Made by a program: the position numbers and the translations under genes. Positions 21,167-31,377 of a stretch of DNA of 64,000 nucleotides are shown here, in pieces. The notes under the pieces were generated by a model. It searched no databases, was not told the origin of the DNA, and saw only the letters and a list, made by a program, of their open reading frames with translations. Origin of the DNA: Symbiodinium natans (taxonomy: Eukaryota > Sar > Dinophyceae > Suessiales > Symbiodiniaceae); assembly GCA_905221605.1 (NCBI GenBank), contig CAJNDS010001269.1:498501-562500 (forward strand). Direction: 5' to 3'. Each line of letters opens with the position of its first letter. The first letter of the stretch is position 1.

Positions 21167-21445
21167 TTTTTTTCAGAACTCAGAACCCTACAGGGTTTGG
21201 AGCTTGGGGGCGCTTATACCTGAACCCAAAAAAGGTAAGCCTACCTCCAGAACCCAAAGCCTATTTGTTGCAGTCTCTTACTATATACAACCCCTTGTAG
21301 GATTCTTCGGCAACCTACAAGAAAGGCAGGTTTTGGGTCCTTAAGGTAGACTCTGTGCAGCAGAGAAGCCCTAAATCATCCCAAGCCCTTGGGGTCCATT
21401 CTTTGCGCAAAGTGTGGACTCCAAGGAAAACCCAAACTCCTCCAG
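21167..21445. other. Spacer, nothing recognised
   Basis: Contains two related words CAGAACCCTACAGGG and CCAGAACCCAAAGCC; no gene or repeat family recognised. Confidence 0.4.
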
Positions 21446-21857
21446 CCCCTGAACCCTAAACCCTAAACCCTAAACCCTAAACCCTGAACCCCCCGTCCCA
21501 GCCTGTAGGATTCTACTTGCTGGAGGCACCTGTAGCCTGGCATCGTGTGGTTTAGGGTTTAGGGTGTAGGGCTTAGGGTTTAGGGTTTAGGGTTTAGGCT
21601 TTAGGCTTTAGGCTTTAGGCTTTAGGCTTTAGGGTCTAGGGTTTAGGGTTTACGGTCTAGGGTTAGGGTTGAGGGGTTGTTCCGTCACCCAATCCCCTCC
21701 CCCCCGCCCCCTCCCATGGCCCACCCACTCAAGAATGATCGGCTTTCCTTGGATTCTGGACGGGCGGGGCCCATCCAACCCCTAAACCCTAAACCCTAAA
21801 CCCTAAACCCTAAACCCTAAACCCTAAACCCGAAACCCTAAACCCTAAACCCTAGAA
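21446..21857. repeat. Cluster of three telomeric arrays in alternating orientation
   Basis: 21446-21488 reads CCCTAAA. 21549-21670 reads TTTAGGG and includes about six consecutive TTTAGGC units (about 21594-21635). 21777-21857 reads CCCTAAA. Orientation therefore flips twice within 400 bp. Confidence 0.92.
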
Positions 21858-21936
21858 CGGTAGCTTAACTTTAGTCCTTTGAGTTCCTGAGCAGGGGCCC
21901 CCAGTAGTTGGGCTCAGGCCCTCGGGATGCCATGCA

Positions 21937-21951
21937 CCCCCCCCCCCCCCC
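21937..21951. repeat. C15 homopolymer
   Basis: Fifteen C, one of many long G/C runs in this window. Confidence 0.95.
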
Positions 21952-21987
21952 GCCCTTTCCTCAGGCGGGCTTTCTGTGTTGTCTTTT

Positions 21988-22182
21988 GGGGGGGGGTTTA
22001 GGGTTTAGGGTTTGGGGTTTTGGGGTTTGGGGTTTGGGGTTTGGGGTTTTGGGTTTAGGGTTTGGGGTTTTGGGGTTTGGGGTTTAGGGTTTGGGGTTTG
22101 GGGTTTGGGGTCTTGGGGTTTTGGGTCTTGGGGTTTGCGGTTTGGGGTTTGGGGGAGGGTGGGGGGGGGGGGGGGGGGGGGG
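21988..22182 (+). repeat. TTTGGGG array flanked by G9 and G22 tracts
   Basis: Begins with nine G running straight into TTTAGGG units. It then has about a dozen TTTGGGG/TTTTGGGG units with GGTCTTGGGG variants and ends in G22 at 22161-22182. Strong potential for G-quadruplex formation on the plus strand. Confidence 0.93.
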
Positions 22183-22379
22183 CCAACCACGCAGCACTTT
22201 TGGGGCTCTGGGCCTATAGGGTTTAGGGCAAAAGTTAGGGTTTCGGGTTTAGGGTTTAGAGCTTCGGGCTTCGGAGGGTCCATGTGTAGCACGGTTCCGG
22301 AAGGAGGTGCTCGAATCAAGGCAGTTTGGGCGCATGTACCTCGAGGGCTCCCCCCGCCAAAGCCAAGGTTTGTTTGGGC

Positions 22380-22566
22380 TAAACAACCCTGAACCCCTAA
22401 AACCTGACAACCCTAACCAAACCCCGAACCCTAAACACCCTAAAGACCCTAGAGGCACCCTAAGCACCCTAAACACCCTAACCACCCTAAACACCCTAGA
22501 CACCCTAGACACCCCAGACACCCTAAACACCCTAAACACCCTAAACACTCCAAACGCCCTAAAAAT
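22380..22566 (-). repeat. Array of 9-bp unit CACCCTAAA
   Basis: Degenerate CCCTAAA units, then about thirteen units of CACCCTAAA with CACCCTAGA and CACCCCAGA variants. This is the telomeric heptamer with two extra bases (TTTAGGGTG). Confidence 0.92.
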
Positions 22567-23906
22567 CTAAACCTGTGCATTCTGGAGCCCTCAAATACGT
22601 CGAACCCCAGACTTTGCGGACCTGCCTCTGCAATTTCTCCATTTTCTCAAACTTCTGCAAGAGCCTGGGGTTTGGCGTTTGGGGTTAGGGGTTTAGGACT
22701 TAGGGTTTAAGGTTGTGGGCTGCGAGCAGCATCTGCGCTATACGGACCAAGCACGCTCAAATCATACGGCTCTACCCCTGCTCAATGCCTGCACTCCCAG
22801 CCCCAGCATTCATTTCAATGGCCACCAATGGTTCTCTCAACACTAACCCGAGCAGGTTTACCAGGGAACCTAAGCCAAAAACATGAAGCCTCTAAAGAGG
22901 TGGAAGAAGCGAAGGGGCAAAGTCAAGGGTTCCTAAACTTTAGGATGCAGGAATTAGGATCTGGGCTCAAGGTGTAAAACCTAAACCCTAAACCCTAAAC
23001 CCTCTTAACTACGCCACCATCTCCCCTGCGGCCTCGGGTTCATGCTTTCGGCGTTAGGGTTTGAGGTTCCCTAAATTCTTCAAACCTATAGATCCTAAAC
23101 CCTAAACCCTAAACCCTAAATCCTAAACCCTAAACCCTAAACCCTAAGTTTACGGCAGAGGGCACACGGAAGGTTCCTCTAGACAACCCATGGTATCCTC
23201 ACGGAAAGGTGTGGGGTCCCATACAAGAAGGTCACGTTCATGACTAACAGTTGCGGATTTTGAGTTTGGGGCTTGGGGTTCGGGGTTTGAGGTTTTAGGT
23301 TTGAGGGTTGGGGCTTAAGGTTTAGAGTTTATCGTTCAGGGTGTAGGGCTTCCAGAGCCCCAAACCCTGATAGTTCCATCATAGTACTACAGACGAACCC
23401 TCTTAAACTCTAAACCCTAAACCCTAAACCCTAAACTCTTGGTTCTTGAGCCTCCCATCGATGCTTGCAAAAAGGCGAGATGCTTGAAGCATGTCTGTGA
23501 GGCCCAGGGGCTTCGAGATTCTACCGACACCCTGAATCCCAATCGGGTCGTTTATAAGTTACACCCGAAACCCTCAAGCCTAAACCCAAAACCCCAAAGA
23601 GGTTCATGACTACTCCTTTGCATAACCCGAAAGCCTCACTGGGTTAAGGGTTCAGGGCTGACGATTCTCGTGAACATGCCCAAACAAAACACTGCATGGC
23701 CAAATCACCGCGAACAAGCCCTAAACCCTCAACCCTCAACCCTAAACCCTAAACCCTAAACCCTAAACTCAAAACTTTGGGGCTGAGGCTTGGAACGTCT
23801 TTAGGGAGTTCACGGATCCGATAACAAACGCAGCACAGGCGCAGGTCCAGCTTTGCATTGATCTGCTCCTGCCATGGGTACCAACCTTGCCTTGCCCACA
23901 CCCTTT
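22567..23906. other. Spacer with several short CCCTAAA arrays
   Basis: Short arrays at 22979-23006, 23092-23152, 23410-23437 and 23716-23770, all reading CCCTAAA. Between them is ordinary sequence with isolated TTTAGGG-like words and no recognisable gene. Confidence 0.55.
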
Positions 23907-23996
23907 GGGTTTAGGGTTTAGGGTTTAGGGTTGAGGGTTGAGGGTTTAGGGTTTAGGGTTTAGGGTCTAGGGTCTAGGGTTTAGGGTTTAGGGTTG
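23907..23996 (+). repeat. Interstitial telomeric array with TTGAGGG and GTCTAGGG variants
   Basis: TTTAGGG units with paired TTGAGGG and paired GTCTAGGG variants: like variants sit next to each other. Confidence 0.92.
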
Positions 23997-24053
23997 ACCT
24001 GAAGCCTCCACAATGCAAGAGGAAGGCCTGGGGAGGCCTGGATTTACGTAAGC

Positions 24054-24117
24054 CTAAACCCTAAACCCTAAACCCCAAACCCCAAACCCCAAACCCCAAA
24101 CCCTAAACCTAAAACCA
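24054..24117 (-). repeat. Telomeric array, CCCTAAA and CCCCAAA
   Basis: Two CCCTAAA units, four consecutive CCCCAAA units, then CCCTAAA. Confidence 0.92.
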
Positions 24118-24294
24118 GAAGGATAGGCTGTTAGGGACTGTGGTCCGCCCAAAGACCTTCCCCTCAAAGGGACTTCACGTACGAATGTCTGCCCGGAGAA
24201 ATTCGGCTCATGATCTTGCTTCCCAGGCCCGTTGGCCTGAAGAGGGCCCCAAAAGAGGCCGAATTTAGCCCTACGAACTGCCAGACTCCCCTTA

Positions 24295-24388
24295 AGTACA
24301 CTCCCCTTAGAACCTTAATAAAAATCATATGTTCAATATCCTCTTGGGTTTTACACAAACAAGAATAATTCTCAAGGGGGATATAGTT
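24295..24388. mobile_element. TIR element family E, copy 2
   Basis: The left end ACACTCCCCTTAGAACC is mirrored by the right end AATTCTCAAGGGGGATATAG. The interior TCATATGTTCAATATCCTC matches copy E1. Element D4 begins two bases later. Confidence 0.8.
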
Positions 24389-24390
24389 AA

Positions 24391-24540
24391 GCCTAGACCC
24401 CTAAGCTAGGCCCCAAGAGTCTCCTAGGAAACAAAAAGGGACAAAAAGGGTGCCCTTTCTCGGCTTGACCGGGCTCATTGAGGGATCCTCAGCCCGAAAA
24501 CAAGGGAGCAAGGGCCTCGTCTGGGTCCTACGAAAAACCA
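24391..24540. mobile_element. TIR element family D, divergent copy 4
   Basis: Contains AAAAAGGGTGCCCTTTCT, GAGGGATCCTCAGCCC, ACAAGGGAGCAAGGGCC and a right end CTGGGTCCTA, in the order of family D but much diverged. An extra direct repeat GGGACAAAAA lies in the left part. Confidence 0.5.
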
Positions 24541-24813
24541 AGGTCGCGCGGTCCTCGATGGTCTTGCAGCCGTTAAGACCGCTCGCAGCATCGTTTGACG
24601 ATGTCGGCCGGCATACATCGAGGGCCATGGCTCGGAAAAATCACTGCAAAACCACAAAACCAAGGGGCGGATGGGGTTGCATGAGTCTAGGCATCGGACC
24701 GTCGAAACCAGTAGCATCACACTCCAAAGAGCCCCCCTTCTCACAAACAGAACTAGAGGTACGGCCCTCTTCACCTAAACAGGGGACAACCGTTGCTTGA
24801 TGTCATAGAAGGT

Positions 24814-25005
24814 GGTTTAGGGTTTAGGATTTAGGGTTTAGGGTTTGGGGCTTCGGCTAACAATGAAACCCTCACCGCCCAGGCACCTTAAGCCAAAGCC
24901 GCACCCAAGGAGCACTTAGATAGGGTTTTAGGGGGTTTGGGGTTTAGGGTTTAGGGTTTAGGGTTTAGGGTTAGGCTTTAGGATTTAGGGTTTAGCGTTG
25001 GGTCT
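24814..25005 (+). repeat. Two short interstitial telomeric arrays
   Basis: Blocks at 24814-24855 and 24929-25005, TTTAGGG with TTTAGGA and TTTGGGG variants. Confidence 0.88.
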
Positions 25006-25384
25006 TGTGGGTTTTGAAAGGATTGCAGGGGTGGTAGCAGCTAAACAAAAAAGTCCCCGGAGAGCTCAGTACAAACACCCCGAAATTCAGGAAAGCACAA
25101 TACTTCAAGACCAGAAACCCAATATGGTGGTTCAATCTCTGATTTTCTAATTCTTGTACTGGACGCTGTGGATATCGGTATACCAGCAAAACGCTCGCCA
25201 CCTACAACGGCAGGACACCCGAACAAAAAAAACTCCTGCGTGCCTTTTGGGTAGTAGGGTTTGTCTAGGGTTTAGGGCTTGGGTGCACAGGAAGTCTTTG
25301 CTGGTCAGAAGGTGCAAGCACGGCTGTCGTTGTTCATGAGGGAAGCTAGACTCAGCGCAACCAGATGGTTTGGTACACTCTTTC
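25006..25384. other. Spacer, nothing recognised
   Basis: About 380 bp with frames open on both strands but no recognisable protein feature, and one telomeric word near 25265-25280. Confidence 0.35.
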
Positions 25385-25508
25385 ACGTGGAGGTTCATGG
25401 GTGGCTATAACACGGGTTGAAAGTGGGATTGTTTGCCTCCATGGGTATACCCTGATTTAGGGCGCTTTTTTAAACCCTACTTCCTCCTACCCATAAACTT
25501 TCAAGTAG
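25385..25508. mobile_element. TIR element family C, copy 6
   Basis: The left arm GGAGGTTCATGGGTGGC mirrors the right arm TACCCATAAACTTTCAAGTAG. The interior has ACCCTGATTTAGGGCGC and AAACCCTACTTCC. Its terminal CAAGTAG passes directly into CCCTAAACC and further telomeric variants (25509-25562). Confidence 0.75.
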
Positions 25509-25660
25509 CCCTAAACCTCAAACCCCAAACCCTCAACCCGAAACCCTAATCCTTCAACCCTCAACCCCTGCCCATGAACCTTCAAGTAGGGTTGCAAGTG
25601 CAGGGTGCCATGCATTGTTGCAGTCCCCATGAACGACTTGCCGAGGCCCTATCGGCTCGG

Positions 25661-25770
25661 AACCCTAACCCTAAACCCTAAACCCTAAACCCTAAACCCT
25701 AAATCCTCAACCCTGAACCCTAAACCCTAAACCCTAAACCCTAAACCCTAAACCCTAAACCCTAAACCTC
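25661..25770 (-). repeat. Interstitial telomeric array (CCCTAAA)n
   Basis: About fifteen CCCTAAA units with one CCCTCAA and one CCCTGAA in the middle. Confidence 0.94.
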
Positions 25771-25804
25771 TCTTTCATATATAGTTTAAATGTTAAGGAG
25801 TTAC

Positions 25805-26068
25805 TGGGCAAGGTCATTTTGTTTACTGGGCAAGGTTTTTTTGTCTGGGCAAGGTCATGTTTTTTACTGGGCAAGGTAATTTTTTTGCTGGGCAAGGTCA
25901 TTTTTTTGCTGGGCAAGGTCATTTTCTTACTGGGCAAGGTCATTTTTTTCCTGGGCAAGGTCATTTTTTTACTGGGCAAGGTCATTTTTCACTGGGCAAG
26001 GTCATTTTTTTACTGGGCAAGGTCATTTTTTTGCTGGGCAAGGTCATCTTTTTAATGGGCAAGGTCGT
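25805..26068 (+). repeat. Minisatellite of about 21-23 bp, TGGGCAAGGTCATTTTTT
   Basis: About twelve tandem copies of a unit CTGGGCAAGGTCATTTTTTT. Unit length varies through the T run and a few substitutions. All three plus frames are repetitive (GKVIFLL, AGQGHFF, WARSFF) and one minus frame reads MTLPSKK repeats. I read it as non-coding, but a repeat protein cannot be excluded. Confidence 0.93.
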
Positions 26069-26168
26069 TCCATAAGTGAAATATTTTCTTAATGTTGTGG
26101 GATTCTTTGGGCGGGTGGGTATTTTTCTGGAGTAATTTCTTGACTAGTGAATGCTTGGACTTGAGATG

Positions 26169-26695
26169 CTGAACCCTAAACCCTAAACCCTTAACCTAAA
26201 GGAGACAGACCCTTCTGTCCTCACGTGACACCTTGGGCTCCCAGACTGCTCGCTTGAGTCTGAGCCCGCTTTCAAGGGCCCAAATCCTAAACCCTGGAAC
26301 CCACACCCTAAACCCCAAACCCCAAACCCTAGACCCTAAACCCCAAACCCTAAACCCTAAACGCTGAAAACTGAAAACATACTGGTAGGTGACCCAGCTC
26401 CGCCGCCTTCGAAAGCCTGGGCCTGGAACTTCCAACCTGGCGTAGGGCTTAGGGCTTCGGATTTAGGGCTTAGGGCTTAGGGTTTGGGGTTTAGGGTTTA
26501 GGGTTTAGGATTTGGGGTTTGGGGTTTGTTAGGGTTTGGGGTTTGGGGTTACGGGTTTAGGGTTCAGGGTTTAGGATTTGCGGCTCGGGGTTTTGGGTGC
26601 AGCATGTGAGGTTTAGGGTTTAGGTTGAGGGTTTACGGTTTGGGGGTTTGGGATTTACGGTTTAGGGTTTAGGCTCAGGGTTTTTAGGGGCTTCG
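26169..26695. repeat. Mixed telomeric arrays in opposite orientations
   Basis: 26169-26364 reads CCCTAAA with CCCCAAA and CCCTAGA variants. 26442-26695 reads TTTAGGG with GCTTAGGG, TTTGGGG and TTTACGG variants. They face each other across about 80 bp of ordinary sequence. Confidence 0.85.
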
Positions 26696-26853
26696 GTTGG
26701 ATGTGCTCTTCAAGCATAAACCATGAGCAGCTGAAACACTGAACAGTTCAACATCTCCCAAGGAAGAGGTGCCGAAGGGCTTTGCTTTCCATCTCTGGGT
26801 TTTCGGGCCTTTTGGTGAAGAGTTTCAGGGCTTCAAAAGGCCGCGGCCTAAGC

Positions 26854-26920
26854 TAAACCCCAAACCCTAAACCCTAAACCCTGAACCCTAAACCCTAAAC
26901 CCTGAACCCTAAACCCTGGT
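26854..26920 (-). repeat. Interstitial telomeric array, CCCTAAA and CCCTGAA
   Basis: About nine units with CCCTGAA recurring every third or fourth unit. Confidence 0.92.
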
Positions 26921-26989
26921 GGTGTAGGGGTTCTTGGCTCAAGGGTCTCGGATCAATTGGTGCAACAGCGCACCATATCGCCAAGACCC

Positions 26990-28235
26990 CAGTGCCTTAG
27001 CATTGCCCCATGAGGAAAAGGTACGCCTGCAGGCTACGGGACAGCAAGCTTTTCATGCGAAGCTTCATCAAGCTGGCCGGCTTTCATATGCATCCAGCAA
27101 GCCATGAAACTGGCGGTTTCGAGAAGAGTTTGGAGCTGGAGACCCTCTTCAAGATGAGCCGCTTCGGAGGAATCCTGAATGGTGTCAAGGAGGGCTTTTC
27201 CCCAAGTGGCATGAACTTCGTCACGGAAGCGATCAGGACTTGCAGAGCGCAGAGCAGTTGGGGCAGAAGGTGTAACCAAGAGAGGGTTGAAGCACTTCTA
27301 CGGCAAGCAGCGCAGCATAAGGCAATGGAGCCTGTTGATGTGTTCTTCGGGAGGCAACAATCTCCTCCTCGAGGCACTCATGGATGAGGCAGAGGACACC
27401 GAACTGCAATGATGGTGGTTGGTGCTCGACGCGCTGCTAAATTCGTAGCTGTTCTACGTGAGCTAGCGGAGTGTCATGCTCTGCTCGCCGGATGGGACTA
27501 CACGTTGCGGCCAGGTGGGAGCTGCATGGACTTGTGCAAATGGAGTTTATGTGCCGCCCGGAGGTTTGTAGGACACTTGAAGTTGGCCTCCATGGCCTCT
27601 GTGGACGGCTGGTGGTTGCCTGTGACTGCTTGCCAGTGCATTGTGGAGGTCATAAACCTTGCCACTTTGCCTACAGTCGGCTGCGCTACCGGAGTTGAGA
27701 TGCGAGCGGCAGTCACTGCAGCTCCTTATTCGATCTGATTGTGTGTGTTTACTGATGGCTCAGCATGCGAGCCTGTATATACGCAGTCACTGTACACGGC
27801 GCATATGTTGGAGCGGGCATGGCTTATTTAAAACAGCCATGTGGGGTGCAGTCTTTAGTTTGCCTTCCCCGGCCCCTGGAGGAATAGGCTCAGGACTTTG
27901 AATGTGTAGTTGCCGGTGTCTATGGGTTCTGCAGCACTGAGCTGGTAGCGCTTTGGTTGTAACCTGGAGGCCAGTCAAAAACTGCTGTCTGTGGTCACGT
28001 GCACGTTTGTTTTCGTGAAAGAAGTTCGACAGAGACAGCTTGTCCAGTGCTGGGTCCATCTCTCTCGATGCCTTTCAGTGCAGATTTCTGCACCGTGCGC
28101 TGTAAGTACATCAGCGCATACTGCTTTTTGAATTCCTACCTTGCAATGGGCACGTCCTTTGGACCTTCAGCCTCACGAAACAAAATTGCGGGGTATGGGG
28201 TCGGAGTTTGGTCTTCATGTCCCTTTGACTGTCTC
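26990..28235. other. Telomere-free island, possible decayed gene
   Basis: About 1.25 kb with no telomeric repeat, microsatellite or TIR element, which is rare here. In 27010-27420 all three plus frames and at least one minus frame stay open for long stretches. One plus frame ends LLLEALMDEAEDTELQ then stop at about 27413; another reads SLELETLFKMSRFGGILNG. The plus frame 27409-27738 is also open. With several competing frames and no domain recognised, I do not call a CDS. It may be an exon of an unrecognised gene, a pseudogene or an old transposon. Confidence 0.3.
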
Positions 28236-28754
28236 TGCCCTAAACCCAAAACCCTAAACCCCAAACCCTGAAGGGTTCAGGGCTTTCGTTGAGGATTTTT
28301 GGAGTCGAGGGGCTTAAGTGCGTCTAAACCAGTCTAAGCCCTTACCCCCGAACCCTGAATCTCGCACTTTCATCTGCATGCCCAGGGCTATGTTCGTCTC
28401 CGGAAGTCTCCAAGGAAATCAAACTAACTCTTGTCGTATTAGCTCTTTTGGCTGCAAGGGTTTTGGCTGTCGCGTTTCGGGTCTAGGGCTTAGGGTTTGA
28501 GGTTTCGGGTGCAGGTTTGGGACGCAGAGTCGGAATAAAACACTGAAACTGTATTCTGCCTACTAAATGTACACAGGCAATCTGCTTGAAGGTTTCTCGG
28601 GTACTTGCAATAATGAGTAGGGTTTTGAGTGGGCTGACTGCTTGAGACAAAGCAACTTAAACCCTACACCCTAAACCGTTTTAGGGCTTGTTTTGCCTAG
28701 AGAGGGGATGGGGATGACGGCTGGCAGAGTCTCCATGCTCACCTGGTCGGCTTA
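28236..28754. other. Spacer with isolated telomeric words
   Basis: Single TTTAGGG/CCCTAAA words near 28240-28275, 28476-28500 and 28658-28690. No gene recognised. Confidence 0.45.
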
Positions 28755-28872
28755 TGATGATGATGATGATGGTGATGATGGTGATGATGGTGATGATGAT
28801 GATGGTGATGGTGATGGTGATGGTGATGGTGATAGTGATGATGATGGTGATGATGATGATGGTGGTGGTGAT
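28755..28872 (+). repeat. (GAT)n/(GGTGAT)n microsatellite
   Basis: About 118 bp of GAT and GGTGAT triplets. The methionine-, aspartate- and isoleucine-rich frames are artefacts. Confidence 0.95.
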
Positions 28873-28914
28873 GACTCTTCATATTTCGATTGGTGTCAAT
28901 ATTGTCATTCACTC

Positions 28915-29063
28915 TGGTGGTGGTTGTTGTTGGGGGTGGTGGTTGGATTGGGGGTGATTGGGTTGGGGGTGGTGGTGGTGGTGGTGGTGGTGGTGGTGGT
29001 GGTGGTGGTGGTGGTGGTGGTGGTGGTGGTGGTGGTGGTGGTGGTGGTGGTGGTGGTGGTGGT
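28915..29063 (+). repeat. (GGT)n microsatellite
   Basis: Degenerate GGTTGT/GGGGGTG words, then about thirty-three uninterrupted GGT triplets to 29063. A G12 run follows near 29140. Polyvaline, polyglycine or polyhistidine frames are artefacts. Confidence 0.95.
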
Positions 29064-29478
29064 GCCGCAGCCGCTGTTGTTGATTGCTGCTGTATGTATT
29101 TGTTTGTTCATGATCATGAGCTTGAATGTGTTTTTTGTTTGGGGGGGGGGGGTCCGGGTGTATGGGGTGAGGCACTGAATTTAGATTTTTGTGTTTCCTG
29201 CGCGTTTGGGTTTCGGGCTTAGGAACTATACAGGCGGCGGCAGGTAGGTGAGGGGATAGGGGTCATAGGGTGCTAGGGTCTTAGGGTCTTAGGGTCTTTG
29301 GGTTCAGGGTTTAGGGTCTGGGGTTTAGGGTTTCGGGTGCAGCGAAGAGCAAGCACGAATGTGGAGTCTGTCGCCAATGCTGAGACTGATTTTCAGTCGG
29401 AATTGGCTAGAGATTCAGATCCCCGTCACATCCGCTTCTTCTTCCTAACCAACCTGCTCTGCCCCTGCGCCTTTCCGT

Positions 29479-29586
29479 CTAGACCCTAAACCCTAAACCC
29501 TAAACCCTAAACCCTCAACCCTAAACCCTAAACCCTAAACCCTAATTAAACCCGAAACCCTAAACCCTAAACCCGAAACCCTACAC
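29479..29586 (-). repeat. Interstitial telomeric array with CCCTAATTAAACCC junction
   Basis: About fourteen CCCTAAA units interrupted at about 29540-29552 by CCCTAATTAAACCC. The same interruption occurs in the array at 31.4 kb, and an inverted relative (GGGTTAATTAAGGG) lies near 31150. Confidence 0.93.
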
Positions 29587-29710
29587 ACAAATCACCTCTC
29601 TACAAGATCCGCGACATACGGTCTCGAGCTGATCGAGCTGCCCCAGTCTGAAAAGTTGCCCAAGGTCGCCTCGAGGCATCCCCAACTTCGATAGCTCTAA
29701 CAACCTTTTG

Positions 29711-29815
29711 GGGATTTAGGGTTTAGGGTTTAGGGGCTTCGGGCTTAGGGTTTAGGGTTTAGGGTTTCGGATTTGGGGTTTAGGGTTTAGGGTTTAGGGT
29801 TTTAGGGTTTAGGGT
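29711..29815 (+). repeat. Interstitial telomeric array (TTTAGGG)n, degenerate
   Basis: TTTAGGG with TTTCGGG, TTTTAGGG and GCTTAGGG units. Confidence 0.88.
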
Positions 29816-30693
29816 TTTAAACCATAAGGCCCTCCCCTCCCTGAGTCGTCTACGCCCTCGAATTAGTCTCTCCACACTTCCTGGCTCTTCGTGGGCCTTT
29901 TGAAGGTTCAGGGTTTAGCTTCGGGAATACACCCCCGGGCCGAAAGTTTCGACCCACGGCACATGTTGGATGTCATGCAGACAGTGAAGGCTCCCGCGGA
30001 GTAGCGGAGTGCCGCGAAGTAGCGTTTTCCCTACGCCTGCTAGCGGAGAAATTAATACCCCGTTTTGAAAATATAGTACTATAGAAGCTCCGGAGGAGGC
30101 CCCCAGGCTCACTTGTGTCAGGAGTCTATGGGGAAGAGGGTGGGGCACAGGTGTCAAGACCCATAGATGTCGGTGGGTCAAACTATTGGCCCGGCGCAGT
30201 ATCTGATTTTGGAGCATTCTGGGCAGAGTTTAGGGTCAACCCGACACCCTGAATCCTAAGCTCTGAACCCGAAACCCTGCTATAGCCACTAAAGACATGA
30301 AGGACCGTGACTGGTAGATGTAGGGGATCCCAAGTTTGGGGCGTGGGTTTAGGTTTTGAGTTGAGGTTGAGGGTTTAGGGGTTGGCTCGATCGGATGCTC
30401 ATGGGCAGATATGGCAGCGGCGGGGCGTGCAGGATGCGCGCTCGAAGATTCTCAGCAGTCAGCAGGGCTGCACATGTCTGCTTTTTCCTGTTTCTGCACC
30501 TGGGCTTGTCATCTCTGACTGCTAAGCTACGTGCGCCGGTAGCCTAAGAATGAGAATGGGCGACTTTTTGTATGTGTGGGTTTCGCGATGTCAAAGGGAA
30601 CCTAACCCCTAAAACAGGGAACAAGAGAACCCTCAGCCCGAAACCCTACTCGAAATCCGAATACGCGAAGGAACTGGCAGTTCAACCCTAGGG
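29816..30693. other. Spacer, nothing recognised
   Basis: One minus-strand open frame of about 100 codons at 29915-30217 lacks recognisable features. A D-like fragment GGGAACCTAACCCC lies at about 30597-30612. No gene called. Confidence 0.35.
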
Positions 30694-30896
30694 CCCGAAA
30701 CCCTAAAGCCTAAAGCCTAAAGCCTAAACCCTAAACCCTAAACCCTGAACCCTAAACCTCCCGAAGCGGTTTAGGGTTTAGGGTTTAGGGTTTAGGGTTT
30801 AGGGTTTAGGGTTTAGGGTTTAGGGTTTAGGGTTTGGGGTTTAGGGTTTAGGGTTTAGGGTTTGGGGTTTGGGGTTTGGGGTTTAGGGTTTAGGGC
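30694..30896. repeat. Divergent pair of telomeric arrays
   Basis: CCCTAAA units (30694-30758, including three CCTAAAG units) are separated by only about 10 bp from a run of TTTAGGG units (30769-30896) that includes about three TTTGGGG. This (CCCTAAA)-(TTTAGGG) order is the reverse of what end-to-end chromosome fusion would give. Confidence 0.93.
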
Positions 30897-30987
30897 CCCC
30901 AAAGGCCGCGCAGCTACACGTTTTCAAGGCCCAGGTTGACCGCCACGCTTCAACTCAGTCTCAGGTGCTCCTTGGCGCCTGGTGGAA

Positions 30988-31175
30988 AGGGTTTAGGGTT
31001 TAGGGTTTAGGGTTTAGGGATAAGGGTTTAGGGTTTAGGGTTTAGAGTTTAGGGTTTCTGTTTCGGGTTTTGGGTTTAAGGGTTAAGGGTTAAAGGTTAA
31101 GGGTTAAGGGTTAAGGGTTAAGGGTTAAGGGTTAAGGGGTAAGGGTTAAGGGTTAATTAAGGGTTTAGGGTTTAG
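30988..31175 (+). repeat. Telomeric array with a homogeneous TTAAGGG block
   Basis: TTTAGGG units to about 31075, then about nine consecutive TTAAGGG units (31078-31150), a TTAATTAAGGG junction, and TTTAGGG again. Confidence 0.94.
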
Positions 31176-31377
31176 GGTTTATCTCATCAACGTTGTAGGT
31201 ATGCGCAGATGCTTTAAGGCACATGTGGCCTTGGAAGCAATTCCGGACCAAGGAGGCTTAGGGGTTGAGGGTTTTGGGGTTTAGGGTTTCGGGTTTTGGG
31301 TTTTGGGTTTAGGGGTTGATCAATGGGGCTTAAGGCTTGTAAGGTTCGGGGTGTTTATGCTTAACCAGGAGCAGCAG

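Noticed and set aside
22012-22392. A GFGVWGL-repeat protein of 126 codons, and its KPQTPNP counterpart on the other strand
   Set aside because: Translation of TTTGGGG heptamers and a G22 tract.
2024-26945. Dinoflagellate spliced-leader relics (TTGGCTCAAG at about 2028 and 26934)
   Set aside because: Only ten bases of the leader match, with no conserved upstream half. Too short to support a relic or the host group.
28693-29222. Polyvaline, polyglycine, polyaspartate and polyhistidine proteins
   Set aside because: Artefacts of GAT and GGT triplet microsatellites.
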